Of a DNA stretch of 64,000 nt, positions 49,873-61,500 are shown in pieces. The DNA comes from Lactuca virosa (Eukaryota; Streptophyta; Magnoliopsida; Asterales; Asteraceae). The stretch covers positions 80,609,824 through 80,673,823 of the forward strand of contig CAKMRJ010005745.1 of assembly GCA_928212115.1 (NCBI GenBank), given 5' to 3'. A program made the position numbers and the translations under genes. The notes beneath the pieces are model-generated. The model saw only the letters and a list, made by a program, of their open reading frames with translations. It made no database searches and was not told where the DNA came from. Each line of letters begins with the position of its first letter. The stretch's first letter is position 1.

Positions 49873-51630
49873 ATGCCACCACGGAGAAATCCCAGGCGTT
49901 CCAGCAACGCACCACTACCACCTCCTCCACCACCACAGTTTGATCCTGCAATGTTCCAAGTTGCCGTAACAGCAGTCGTGTCAGCCGCAATGTCACACAT
50001 CGGTACAAATGGCGCTGGTGGTTCTGGAAGTGGGGCCACAAACTCTAATCAGGGAGACAGTCAGGGACGTGCAAAAGAATGTTCCTACAAGGATTTTACT
50101 AATGGCAAACCCAAATCCTTTGATGGAAGCGGGGGCGTCATCACTCTAATGCAATGGTTCGAGAAGACTCAATCAATCTTCGAGATTTGTGCCTGTCCGG
50201 AAGCTAACAAAGTCAAATTCGCAGCTTGTACTTTCACTGACCGAGCCCTTACCTGGTGGAACGGTCGCGTAAAGTCGTTAACTCTGCCAGTGGCAAATGC
50301 AATGGGCTGGGAGGATTTGAAGGCCCTAATGCTGACCGAGTACTGCCAGAGGGGCGAGATTCAGAAACTAGAACAGAAACTCTGGGGCCTCAAGATGATC
50401 GACTCTGACATCACATCCTACACAGCCAAATTCAGCGAGTTGGCCATACTATGTCCTGGGTTGGTCACCCCGGAAAGTAAGAAGGTGGAGAAATACATCT
50501 GGGGACTAACCTCCCAGATTCAAGGGAGCGTGTTGGCCTCAAGACCAACTACCTTTGACAGTGCCAAGGAGCTGGCGCAACAACTCATTGACCATAAAGC
50601 CAGCCATGGCACTGTGGCGACCACCCCTGATCAAGCAAAAGGGGGAAACAACAAAAGAAAGTTCTGGAACAACAAGAAGAGCCAGCCGGCCCAGAATCCA
50701 GCCAAGAAACAACAAATAGTGGCGGTTCGCGCTGCCGCTACCCCCGCCGCTCCAACCTCACTAAGGCAGTATGCTGGGAACCTCCCTAAATGTAACAAGT
50801 GCAACTTTCATCACACTGGCCCTTGTCGCGATATGCACTGCAACAAATGTAACAAGAAAGGGCATACCTCCCGTTTCTGTAGGGCGTCTGCCCAACAAGC
50901 CAACCCGCCCGCCAACGCCGGAGCAAGCCGAGCCTGTTACGGCTGCGGGGAAACTGGGCACTACAAGAGGGACTGCCCAAAAGCTAGAAACGCAAACACC
51001 GGCGGTGTCGGAAGGGTCTTGGCCTTAGGGCAAGGGGAAGCAATGGAAGATCCCACTGTGGTTATCGGTACGTTTCTCTTCAATAACTCATATGCATGCA
51101 TATTATTCGATAGTGGAGCGGAGAGGAGTTTCGTTAGCAACAAATTCAAACAATTATTAAAACAAAATCCCCAATCACTCAAAGATACATACGTCGTAGA
51201 AATTGCAAATGGAAAGACAGAAAGCACTAACGAAATATACTCAGGGTGTACCCTCACTCTAGACAATCACTCATTCAAAATCGATCTATTGTCGGTCTCA
51301 ATAAAAAGCTTTGACATCATCATTGGCATGGATTGGTTAAGTTCAAATCGTGCTGACATTTTGTGTTACGAAAGGGCCGTTCGCCTTAATCTGTCGAGTG
51401 GCGAAACTCTCGTCGTCTACAGCGACAAACCTAGTGCAAACCTACAAATCATCTCTTGCGCCAAAGCCCAAAAGTATCTCCTCAAGGAATACCACGCCTT
51501 CTTAGACCACGCAGTGGATAAGAAACAAAAGGTGAAGAACATCAAGGACATTCTGGAGGTCTGTAATTTCCCTGACGTATTCCCAAAAGACCTTCCCGGA
51601 GTTCCACCCACACGACAAGTCGAATTCTGA
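49873..51630 (+). CDS. Gyp-A gag and aspartic protease
   Basis: 585 codons from ATG 49873 (MPPRRNPRRSS) to TGA 51628-51630. The N-terminus is Pro-rich. A gag capsid region of the plant gypsy type follows (CTFTDRALTWWNGRVKSL). Zinc knuckles are CNKCNKKGHTSRFC (about 322-335) and CYGCGETGHYKRDC (about 355-368). The pepsin-like protease site ILFDSGAERSFVS is at about residue 413. It would make particles and cut the polyprotein. The stop falls in the conserved VPPTRQVEF-(R)-IDL linker, where Gyp-B keeps Arg, so it is a CGA-to-TGA change that cuts off pol. The gag part alone is intact. Confidence 0.92.
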   Translation: MPPRRNPRRSSNAPLPPPPPPQFDPAMFQVAVTAVVSAAMSHIGTNGAGGSGSGATNSNQGDSQGRAKECSYKDFTNGKPKSFDGSGGVITLMQWFEKTQSIFEICACPEANKVKFAACTFTDRALTWWNGRVKSLTLPVANAMGWEDLKALMLTEYCQRGEIQKLEQKLWGLKMIDSDITSYTAKFSELAILCPGLVTPESKKVEKYIWGLTSQIQGSVLASRPTTFDSAKELAQQLIDHKASHGTVATTPDQAKGGNNKRKFWNNKKSQPAQNPAKKQQIVAVRAAATPAAPTSLRQYAGNLPKCNKCNFHHTGPCRDMHCNKCNKKGHTSRFCRASAQQANPPANAGASRACYGCGETGHYKRDCPKARNANTGGVGRVLALGQGEAMEDPTVVIGTFLFNNSYACILFDSGAERSFVSNKFKQLLKQNPQSLKDTYVVEIANGKTESTNEIYSGCTLTLDNHSFKIDLLSVSIKSFDIIIGMDWLSSNRADILCYERAVRLNLSSGETLVVYSDKPSANLQIISCAKAQKYLLKEYHAFLDHAVDKKQKVKNIKDILEVCNFPDVFPKDLPGVPPTRQVEF

Positions 51631-54456
51631 ATCGACCTAATTCCCGATGCTACCCCCGTAGCCAAAGCTCCCTACCGCCTAGCGCCGGCCGAGATGCAAG
51701 AACTATCCAGCCAACTAACGAACTGCTAAGCAAAGGGTTCATCAGACCAAGCTTCTCGCCTTGGGGAGCACCATTTCTGTTTGTAAAAAAGAAGGACGGA
51801 TCATTCCGCATGTGCATCGACTACCACGAGCTAAATAAGCTTACCATCAAAAACCGATACCCTCTACCCCGAATCGACGACCTATTTGACCAACTCCAAG
51901 GAGCATCTTACTTCTCAAAGATCGATCTGAGGTCGGGATACAATCAATTACGAGTCCAAGAGGAGGATATTCATAAAACGACGTTTAGAACCCGGTACGG
52001 TCACTACGAGTTCGTAGTGATGCCCTTCGGACTAACAAACGCACCCGCTGTGCTCATGGATCTAATGAACCGGGTGTGTCGGCCTTACCTAGACAAGTTC
52101 GTAATCGTCTTTATAGACGACATCTTGGTCTACTCGAGGAGTAAGGAAGAACACGACCAACACCTACGACAAGTTTTGGAGACTTTAAGGGCGGAGAATT
52201 TGTATGCGAAATTTAAAAAGTGCAAATTTTGGATCTGAGAGGTGAGCTTCCTCGGGCATGTAGTTAGCAAGGAAGGGATACACATGGATCCTTCCAAAGT
52301 TAAGGCAATTGAAAACTGGTCAGCGCCAAGGACGCTCACAGAAATCCGTCAGTTCTTAGGCCTTGCCGGCTACTACAGGAGGTTCATCCAAAACTTCTCC
52401 AAAATCGCTAAACCGCTTACCACCCTGACTCAGAAGGGAGTAACCTTCGACTGGGGAGAAAAGCAACAAGCTGCATTCCAACGCTACAGCAGGCTCTGTG
52501 CAGCACTCCGATTCTATCCCTACCAGAAGGAACCGAAGACTTCGTGGTCTTCTGCGACGCATCAAACCAAGGTATCGGGTGTGTGTTGATGCAAAGAGGA
52601 AAGGTCATTGCCTACGCATCGAGACAACTAAAAACACACGGGGTCAACTACTACATGCACGACCTCGAACTGGAGGCAGTGGTGTTCGCTCTAAAGATCT
52701 GGAGGCACTACCTCTACGGGACGAAATGTACCATCTTCACCGATCATAAAAGCCTTCAGCACATCCTCAATCAAAAGGAGCTCAACATGAGGCATAGACG
52801 ATGGGTGGAGCTACTAAATGATTACGAATGCAAAATTCGTTATCACCCAGGCAAAGCCAATGTAGTAGCTGACGCCCTCAGCCGAAAGGAATACTCAGGC
52901 CGTCGAGTAAGGTCGTTAACCATGACAATCCATTCACACATGTCTGCGCAAATTAAAGAGGCTCAGCTGGAAGCCCTGAAACCAGAAAATGTAACAGGTG
53001 AAGTACTAAGAGGAATGGATAAGAACCTAGAAATCAAGGGCGACAAAATACGCTATTTCATGAATCGCATCTGGACACCGAAGTTCGGTGGGTTCAGGGA
53101 TGTCGTCATGAACGAAGCACACAAAACTCGATACTCCGTACATCTCGGTTCGGACAAGATGTACCTGGACCTAAAGAAACTCTACTGGTGGCCGAACATG
53201 AAAGCCGAAATCGCTACCTACGTGAGCAAGTGCCCGACTTGCGCCAAAGTGAAGGTAGAGTACCAAAAGCCTTCGGGCCTACTACAACAACCAGTGATAC
53301 CCGAATGGAAGTGGGAGCGAATAACCATGGACTTCATAACCAAGTTACCCAAGATGACGGGTGGTCTTGATACCATTTGGGTAATCGTTGATAGATTGAT
53401 CAAATCCGCGCACTTCCTGCCAATAAAGGAGACCGACAAGATGGAGAAATTGACTAGGACGTACATCAAAGAGATTGTACGACTATATGGTGTGCCAATA
53501 TCCATTATCTCTGACAGAGATAGTAGATTCACTTCACGGTTCTGGCAGTCCTTACAGAAATCTCTAAGGACCAGGCTAGATATGAGTACAACCTACCACC
53601 CACAAACTGACGGGCAGAGCGAAAGAACTATTCAAACCTTGGAAGATATGCTAAGAGCTTGTGTTATTGACTTCGGTAAAGCATGGGATACCACTTACCA
53701 CTCATTGAATTCTCGTACAACAACAACTATCATACTAGCATCAAGGTCGCGCCATTCGAAGCTCTCTATGGCCGCAAGTGTAGATCACCATTGTGCTGGG
53801 CTGAAGTGGGAGATACACAGCTAGCAAAAGGGCAAGTGCCTAACAGCACCCTCACTGGCCCTGAAATCATAAGGGAGACTACGGAAAAGATCGTACAAAT
53901 TCGAGAAAGACTAAAAGCATCTCGAGATCGACAAAAGAGCTACGCAGATAAGCGACACAAACCCTTGGAATTCCAGGTTGGGGACCGGGTACTACTGAAG
54001 GTGTCACCATGGAAGGGAATGATACGTTTTGGTAAACGTGGGAAACTAAATCCAAGGTACATTGAGCCATTCGAAATCCTTGCCAACATTGGCCCAGTCG
54101 CATACAAACTTCGACTACCCCAAGAACTTAATAACGTACACCCGACCTTCCACGTGTCAAACTTAAAGAAGTGTCTGTCCGACGAGACTCTTGTAATACC
54201 ACTCGACGAAATCGAGGTCAACGAGAGTCTCCACTTCATAGAAGAACCGGTTGAAATCATGGATCGAGAGATCAAGAGAATGAAACAGAGTTACATCCCT
54301 ATTGTGAAGCTCCGTTGGAACGCTAAACGAGGACCCAAGTTCACCTGGGAACGCGAAGACCAGATGAAACAAAAATACCCGCATCTTTTCCCCAACTCTT
54401 GTAGTCTCGGTCAAAGTGCTAATTTCGGGACAAAATTCCTTCTAACGGGGGGATGA
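51631..54456 (+). pseudogene. Gyp-A RT, RNase H and integrase, broken
   Basis: RT: MCIDYHELNKL (51810) to VIVFIDDILVYSR, with a 1-bp loss near 51715 and a TGA at 52236-52238 (likely from CGA). RT thumb: FLGHVVSKEGIHMDPSK. RNase H: VFCDASNQGIGCVLMQRGK, EAVVFALKIWRHYLYG and HPGKANVVADALSR, after a frameshift near 52482. Integrase: HLGSDKMY and KCPTCAK zinc finger, then the catalytic triad in MDFITKLP, ISDRDSRF and DGQSERTIQTLE. A frameshift near 53688 precedes LPLIEFSYNNNYHTS. The end is chromodomain-like (KFTWEREDQMKQKYPHLF), with TGA at 54454-54456. Domain order RT-RNaseH-IN is that of Ty3/gypsy chromoviruses. Not functional. Confidence 0.94.
54440..54456 (+). promoter_or_regulatory. Gyp-A polypurine tract
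   Basis: AACGGGGGGATGA directly before the 3' LTR start TGTGACAACC at 54457. It overlaps the end of pol. Confidence 0.75.
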
Positions 54457-56348
54457 TGTGACAACCGTCACTTTCTGGTCAAGTCAAAGTCAAATAAAGT
54501 CAACAAGTCAAACCGGTCAACTCAATTAACCCTTGTATAATAGGGTTTACATTATGTTTACTAATGTACAACACACTATCTTAATGCAAAGTATCACTTA
54601 GAGTTTTCACGTGTTCAAAAAATCTAAACCCTAATCAGGGTAAGTGATGGATATACTCGATAAAACATTATTACATACCCTCCGGGGGCGTATAACACTC
54701 ATAACGAGGCTTAATGGGGTTTACAAACCTTGCGTTGCGAAGCTAAACCGTCACAAAGGTCACAAGCATGGTCTCTCCCAAATCTCTCCCAAATCCCTCT
54801 CAAAATCCCTTTTAACCTTTTTAAATCACCCGGGGCATCCCGACCCTTAACTTAGTCAAAAATCACTCAAAACGAGGAGTTTATTTGAAAAACAGCCATA
54901 GAGAACCAAAACTAGCCTTAAGGACCGAACCCCTTAGAGCCGAACCCCATAGGACCGAAGCTACATAGAACTGAAACCTCTTAAGAGCCGAACCTGCTTA
55001 AGGACCGAACTCACCTTTCGGTTCGGATTAGTCACTTCGGTTCGGATCAGGCCCCTTCGGACCGAAGCTTCGCCTGCTTTCGGTTCATTTCGCCTTCGCT
55101 TCCCACATAACACCTTCGCCTGTGAGCTTCTCGGACCAAACCTACTTTCGGTCCTCAGCAACATCAACCGAACCCTCGCAGATTCGCTTCTTTCTTCCCG
55201 GTTTTCGAGTACCTTAACGATTTAGGCCCGTTTTTCATGATTTTAACGTGAAATTTTCACCCAAATCCATATTTTATCATTTTCAACCCTATAACATCAT
55301 GATTTATCCATATCTTGGAGATTTCTAAGATATAATCCAGAATATTGATTAGGATAAAGTGCAAGTACAAGAAGGTACTTTTGACTTTCCACATAAAGCT
55401 ATGAAAACAAGTCACCCCCCATACGCACTCTATGACAACCTCCAGTCACTATTCACACTTTACCATATCAAGTCACTGTCCTTTCATGCACCTTCCAACA
55501 CTCCATATGATTCCCTAACCAAATCTTAGGCAAACATTACCTTCTCCTTTAAGACTTCACTTTTTCACCAAAAGCAAACATATCTCCCTCTCATTTACTC
55601 TCTCTCAAAACTCGAGATTTCAAGGGCTGATCTCAAGCTTTTCATCTACTTTTGGTAAGTTTCTTCATCCTACACTTGAACATTCTACACACCTTCACTC
55701 GAATCATGGATTTCTTACACAAATATCGACATATTTGTCCTTAGGATCTTCAAATCTTCAAGCATCTTCCAGGTGTTCTTGACTTGGAAACCACCTCTCT
55801 TCAAACATCCAACTCAAGGAATCACTCAAGGTGAGTTCATACCCCTACAGTTTCATGTTTTTTTCAAGTTTTAGAGGGGGAATACAAGTTAAATCACCTT
55901 AACACAACTCAAACTCATACTTCAGCTCTTCACAGAAAAATTGAGTTCTATTCATGGACTGTTTTGACCATATTAAACTTAATTTCTTTCAAAACTATTT
56001 AATATTCAAGTAATTCAGGTTTATACCTTTCTAATGACTACTTGCACATCTCCATACAATTTTCCTACAATTTATGGCGATTTATACAAAGCTGCCTATC
56101 ATTTCAGAAACGAATTCGGACCAGTCTGTGAATATGAACATTTACACACAAGTTAGAGATCACTAAAAATCATAATAAAAATTATGAACAAACTAGACAC
56201 AATTTCTAAACTCTCAGAGTTTACGGATTCAGTTTTCGACGTTGTATTATTTTTCTGTGATTTTTCTAAAACAATGCAGAAAAGTCAAAAACCAGTTAAA
56301 CAGCTTACAATATTAACAACACTTTGTAACATGTTGAGCAGAGTGTAT
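54457..56348 (+). repeat. Gyp-A 3' LTR, part before Cop-1c
   Basis: First 1,892 bp of the 3' LTR, starting TGTGACAACCG. A cluster of CCGAA/TTCGG words (about fourteen, in both orientations) lies at 54915-55205. It ends with TGTAT (56344-56348), duplicated by Cop-1c, and resumes at 63973. Confidence 0.93.
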
Positions 56349-57116
56349 TGTTGGATTAATGTCTAAGTCCATAACTATATTTGATATGTACTTGACCCGA
56401 CCCGGCATGGTCCATTTGGGTTGCACTTCACCGGCACAATTTATATGGATAGTCTTTTGAGAATAGTATATTTATGATTTATATTAATATATTATAAGTT
56501 CTAATATATTAATATGGAATCATATTATTTAATTAGTATTGATCAAGAATTAATTTAGAATTAATTAAGTGATAAAAAAGGAACTAATTAAATATGGACT
56601 CTTAGATATATATATGTGTAGTGGGCCAAGTTCATTTAGGTTGGGCTAAGTCTTCATGGATAGTCCATGGAGCTTTAACCCATGGACCCTAGGAAATGAA
56701 AGGTCATGGGTATTAGGGTTTAACCCTAATCCTCCACACTATATAAAGGGTCTTATGGTTAATGAAATTATGCTAGTGGCTAGTGTGGATACACTAAAGA
56801 GGGCAATAACCGATTTCATAGTGTGAGCCAAGTATCCATATTCTCTAAAGGTTTTCCAAGGTGTTTTGGTGATTTGTGATTCCACTTGAGGCTTCCACAC
56901 TATTGGGGCTAAGCTCTTAAAGCTTGAAGACATCAAGCTACATCAAAAGGTATGCCATCTAACTAGAACTTTGTAGTATAGGTGCTTCATAATATGCTAG
57001 TTAGGATGAAACCTTGGAATATTTAATATTTGCATGTATAATAGAGAAAACATAGATCCAAGGTTTATAGGGTTGCATGTACACCATAGGAGTGTTAGAA
57101 TGCTAAAAACCCAACA
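56349..57116 (+). repeat. Cop-1c 5' LTR
   Basis: 768 bp from TGTTGG to CCCAACA, with a TATA box TATATAAA at 56740-56747 and a possible start about 30 bp on. Differs from the 3' LTR by scattered changes and by a longer TA array in the latter. Confidence 0.94.
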
Positions 57117-57117
57117 G

Positions 57118-57130
57118 TGGTATCAGAGCC
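57118..57130 (+). promoter_or_regulatory. Cop-1c primer-binding site
   Basis: TGGTATCAGAGCC, one base after the LTR, complementary to initiator Met tRNA. An intact signal in a non-coding element. Confidence 0.93.
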
Positions 57131-58205
57131 ATGGGTTGTTTTCTATTATATTGATGCAAATGTTTTATTTTTAAGTTGGAAAAAAAAGGAAAACATGTCG
57201 TTTGTCAAATTTTAAGATAATTAATTGTTTTTGTGAAAAACTAATTATTTGTAAAATTTGAATCATTTGCTATATGAGTTGAATTATGTCAAATTTAGTA
57301 AAAGATAAAATGGTATGATTATTTTATTAGTTTTAAAAGTTTGATCTAAAGAGTTTTTTGAAACCTCCATAAGTTATGGATATGAAAGGGTTTTAAAAAA
57401 ATTGATTCAAAGTTTTTTATGGAGTTACAAAACTTAGTCTTAATGTTTTAAAGAATTCCATAACTTGTTCTTAAGTTATGGAACATGAAAAGTTTCATCA
57501 TAAAACAAGTATTTAACTCCATAAGTTATGGAATCCAAAAGTTTTCAAGAGTTACAAAACTTGCCCTCAAGTTTTGGAATTTGGAAAAAGTTTTTTTATG
57601 ATAAAAAAAAAAGAATTGAATTCTAAAACTCTTGGGTTCATAACTTAAACAATGAATTAAATGGTTTTAATTTTGAATTTAATAATTGGAATTATGATGT
57701 TTTTATTGAATAATTCAATTAACTCTTGTGGACTTTATTAATAGATAATTAAAGTGTTTAATTAAAAGAGAATTAATAATTCCATAATGTCATGGTTTAA
57801 ATTTAATTAAATTAAGAGTATAGTTTAATTAATAGATTAAACCACAAAGTATTTTAAATGTCTAAAATACACCCTTATACTATTATAATATTAAAAGTTT
57901 AATATATTATATGTATAAGAGCAAGTCGTCTTACCATTAGTAGGCCTCATTCACGAAGCCGGTCTATAAGGGGGGTATAAGGTTACTGCCTATAAAATGG
58001 CAGTTTAATGGGTGTCCACTCTCACCCACCGCTTCCTTGACTGGTGGAGGGTCGTTAGCCGAACAGGTAGGACAAGGACTATAATTCTCCCTTCATTAAA
58101 AGTATTAATGATAAATACTAAGTAACTAAACCTTTTATAAATTTCCAATCTTAGTTACTTAGGAAAATGTGAATAAGGTGCTAATCCATGAAATTACACT
58201 TTGCA
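57131..58205 (+). other. Cop-1c leader
   Basis: Long AT-rich leader with recurring phrases CATAAGTTATGGA and AAAACTT (57365-57600). No frame of note. Confidence 0.6.
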
Positions 58206-58218
58206 ATTTGTTTAAGCT

Positions 58219-58342
58219 GTTAGTGGAGCGTGTTTTTTTTTGTTAACCGGCACACTAACCTGGACTTAACAAGGTAGGCAAAGGGTAACTTAATGTTTAT
58301 CATAGTATCGTTGGAGCGTGTGTGGTTAACCGGCACATCGAT
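58219..58342 (+). other. Two S-type modules in the Cop-1c leader
   Basis: S1 has GTTAGTG (58219-58225) pairing with CACTAAC (58253-58259). S2 (58307-58342) has ATCG pairing with CGAT. Both enclose GGAGCGTGT and GTTAACCGGCACA. The flanking pairs differ while the inside is shared. A third copy is in Cop-1b at 9621. Confidence 0.6.
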
Positions 58343-58396
58343 TGAGGGGTAAATATTAAGGGTACCAAGTATATTTGCATGGTTACTTCACACCTT

Positions 58397-58429
58397 GTTT
58401 TGTGATCCTCAGCATCCCAGTCACAAAAC
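58397..58429 (+). other. Hairpin H1 of Cop-1c
   Basis: Perfect 9-bp arms GTTTTGTGA / TCACAAAAC around TCCTCAGCATCCCAG. The Cop-1a version (6707-6739) has CGGCATCCC in the loop. Confidence 0.85.
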
Positions 58430-58578
58430 CTGAAGGGCACACTCGAGATTGAAACATGCCATTGAAAAGTTCAATGAATCTCAAAAGAATCTAGGAGTTT
58501 CAAAACCAATTAAAACCTAATAATACATTTCGTTTATCTTGGTGGAAATTGGTGAATCGTCATTCACCTACCTTCAAA

Positions 58579-58625
58579 TATTTTATAGCTTGGATTACGG
58601 CATCCCTCTTCCAAGTTATAAAATA
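58579..58625 (+). other. Hairpin H2 of Cop-1c
   Basis: Arms of 15 bases, TATTTTATAGCTTGG / CCAAGTTATAAAATA, pair fully with one G-U, around ATTACGGCATCCCTCTT. Same in Cop-1a at 6511-6557. Confidence 0.9.
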
Positions 58626-58705
58626 GTTTGTTGGGTCCTAGCCTTAATATATCATATTGGGTGTTATATTAAGGACTTAAATCAACTTTACGTGAATTTC
58701 TCCCG

Positions 58706-59330
58706 TTGTTGATGTCTGGTTTAGATAACAATGATCTTCCCAAACCAAGCTTTCCTAATGAATATGACTTCCCGAGTTTGGCTCATGGAAGTCATACTTC
58801 TCTTCCTCCACCTCCTCCAATTATTCTCCCTAACCCACAAGTTCAAGGTCACTCAAGCCCTAATGGCAAGCAAGGTCTATGTGTGATCACATCTTAGAGA
58901 TGAAGTCACATATTGACAAGCCGGGAGAGTTGGGTGTCAAAGTCTTGAAAAGTTGGATGTTCAATCACTTTTAAGTCACATAGTGAGTTCCTTTGGGACT
59001 ACTATGAAACAGACTATGACATGAACCTTAATGATCATATCTATTTGCTTGGTGCTGCTGAATCAGCAATGATTTGGAACGATAGTAAAGCAAATTTGAT
59101 TAGAAGATCAACTTCCCAAACACTTTATGGACAGTGACAATGGTGACACTGGAAATCCAGAAAAAGCATTCTCTTCCCAATGGAAAGGGATTGGCCATAG
59201 TCAACCCGGTTGACCAAATGGTAAAGAGAAAGGCTAAGTCTGAGATAGTCCCATTACCAAAGGGTCCATATGTTTATTTTGCCAAAGGAAGGGGCGTTGA
59301 TTGCAAAGCTGCCAAATTTACCTAAGGATG
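58706..59330 (+). pseudogene. Copia gag-like relic in Cop-1c
   Basis: Begins MLMSGLDNNDLPKPSFPNEY, then a Pro-rich stretch. In other frames come a copia-gag-like MKSHIDKPGELGV segment and a decayed zinc-knuckle-like region near 59265-59330 (YVYFAKG), where the Cys/His pattern is lost. Frameshifts and stops break it. This ties Cop-1 to Ty1/copia by descent, with moderate certainty. Confidence 0.6.
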
Positions 59331-59792
59331 TTAAAGTCAATAAGTTTGACTCTACATCAGGTAGAGCCCATTATCTAACTCTGTTAAGTTCTATTCTGAG
59401 ATCCTCATTACATGATGTGACTGGGTCACATGTTGATGTTTTAAGAATCAAAGAATAGAGAGAAATCTTAAAGGAAGTATATGCTGATTCTGATCGCGAA
59501 GGTGGATTTCGATCGCATCAGAATTTTGAGCAGTTGCTTAAGAAGTTATGATATATTGCTAAGGAATAGATAACAACAATTTTCCATGTGGATTGTAAGG
59601 ATAAGTTTTTTTCCGCAAAGTTTTAAAATAAAAGAAAATTGTTTAATTTTATTTATTTGAAGTATCCTTACAATGGCATTTGTGGAAAATTGTTGCTTAT
59701 ATGATTCCACTGACAGCAATATTGGAAAATGGATTTGATTCTTTCATTTGTGGTAGTGTCTAAATTTACCAAATCAGGAAAGTTCCTCATCA

Positions 59793-59821
59793 CCCAAGTT
59801 TCAATTGGACCGAAACTTGGA
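59793..59821 (+). other. Additional perfect hairpin in Cop-1c
   Basis: CCAAGTTTC / GAAACTTGG arms around AATTGGACC, at about 59793-59821. Without the shared loop of H1-H4. In Cop-1b one arm base differs. Confidence 0.7.
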
Positions 59822-59984
59822 ATCATGCAAGTTGAATAGTATGATGAATGAGAACTTTCAAGCATTGGAAAATCAAGACTAATTACTTGTTCACATGGAT
59901 GTGTGAGTCAAGTGAAGGACTAAAGGGATCGAGTACACATTCTTGTGCACTGGTCATGTCCACCACAAAGCTCGTTAAGACTAT

Positions 59985-60130
59985 TTGATTTACTAAAGTT
60001 TAGTAAATATGGTTATACTTACAAGTTTAAGTATAATTCTGAAACATTGGAAAAGTCTCAATGTATGGCAGAACGAATGAATGGAAGAATCAAATTAGGC
60101 AGAAAGATAAAAGTTTCTCAAATCTGAAAA
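59985..60130 (+). pseudogene. Copia integrase-like relic in Cop-1c
   Basis: Reads FSKYGYTYKFKYNSETLEKS, which resembles the copia integrase core stretch before the second catalytic Asp (consensus like YGYVYLMKHKSEVFEKF). No catalytic residues remain in frame. Cop-1b has a similar reading at about 8650-8730. Confidence 0.55.
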
Positions 60131-60958
60131 ATGGGAGAGTACTTTAGTATCATGTTTGTGATCATCTTAATGATTTAGAAATCATATCACAATTAGTCCT
60201 CTAAAGGTCATCTTAGTGCATTCTTATGACTAAGAAGAGGAGTCATGAATTGTTGAAATGGTTAGATCAGGAAGATGAGTCATACTTCGTTCCAAAACAA
60301 TTCTTAGAGTCATACTCCAAGATTGTAACTTGAGTGACATATCTTAAAGAAAGTTTTAAAACACTTGTCAAATGTAAGAGTAAAAGTGTCCTACTCTTGT
60401 ACATTTGAAATTGGTAAGTTGTGATGTTTTGGATAAAACAAAGACCAACTAAGGCCAATTGTGTGAAGTGTTTGTCTTGATAAAGAATCCGCACTATCTC
60501 TTGAATATTTGGCAAGATAGTCTTATATGTCAAGAGGATAGTGGGAGTCTTAAAGATCCTAAAAAGAATTTCAAGAACTAATCAAGAATAAAACCTGAGG
60601 TTCTTCACTAGCACACGACTTGAGGTTTATAACCTATCGTGTTGACATATTCTGTGCCCATTCCAGTTAAAGTTGGCTTTGCATAGGAGTTCTGAAAGTT
60701 CTCAATTGGTTGCATAACAACTTGGAAGCAATGGCAGGCCCTGTACTGCCAGGTGGCAAGAAGTTAAGATTGCATAAGTTCAGTCCATATGAGTTTGGAT
60801 TTGTCATTATCCTTGTCTTGTGACTATGGTTTTGACGATTCACATGGATAAGAACACATACACCATAAAATCTAAGGGTCATAAGGTTTCTCTCCGATTC
60901 ATGAAAATGATGGTGAGGAAACACTTCCACCAAGTAGATTTGAAGCAGATGGCAAAAG

Positions 60959-61019
60959 GTCTAAACAATTGAGACTATGATTACGGCATCCCTTTTCATA
61001 GTTCTGAAATTGTTTAGAC
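60959..61019 (+). other. Hairpin H3 of Cop-1c
   Basis: Outer arms GTCTAAACAATT / AATTGTTTAGAC (60959-60970, 61008-61019), a small internal loop, inner arms ACTATGA / TCATAGT, and the loop TTACGGCATCCCTTT. Cop-1b (9681-9744) and Cop-1a (4119-4179) keep it. Confidence 0.92.
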
Positions 61020-61443
61020 ACACATGCATGCTATCTAAGGAAAGGTGTATGATTTTGATAAAGTTTTATCAAAGCATCTCGTATCAGAAATCTGAACTTT
61101 GGTAAGAAAGTCAATAAAGTATTGATTTCTAGAAGTCCAGCTGATTTCTGAGTACATGTCAAAGCTAGTGGGAGCATAAGTGTTATGCTAATAATCATCA
61201 TGTTAGTGGGAGCATGATAATTATTGTTAGTGTTGCAAGTTAGCAATGTTAATTATAGAAAACAAAAGTTTCAATTCGTGAGGCTGCAGGGATTGAAAAA
61301 GTTGTTTTGCTATAATTAAGGGAGAGGATATACTTCATTTCAGTTCTAAAGGCTTAGATTGAGACCTTAATCATCTTTAGTCAAGAATATATATATGAAT
61401 TTCATGTTGGATTGGTTCAACTTAAGGAAATTCTATATATTGC

Positions 61444-61500
61444 GTTCTCAAAATTCGATTATGATTACGACATCCCTCTTCATAGTCAAATTTTGAAAAC
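61444..61500 (+). other. Hairpin H4 of Cop-1c
   Basis: Arms of 21 bases (61444-61464 and 61480-61500) with about 19 pairs, counting wobble, enclose TTACGACATCCCTCT. Cop-1a (3639-3694) and Cop-1b (10155-10211) keep it with TTACGGCATC loops. Confidence 0.9.

Noticed and set aside
60959..61019. Hairpin H3 as a microRNA precursor
   Set aside because: The arms are long and well paired, but it lies in a repeat, the loop is the conserved part rather than one arm, and three more hairpins share it.
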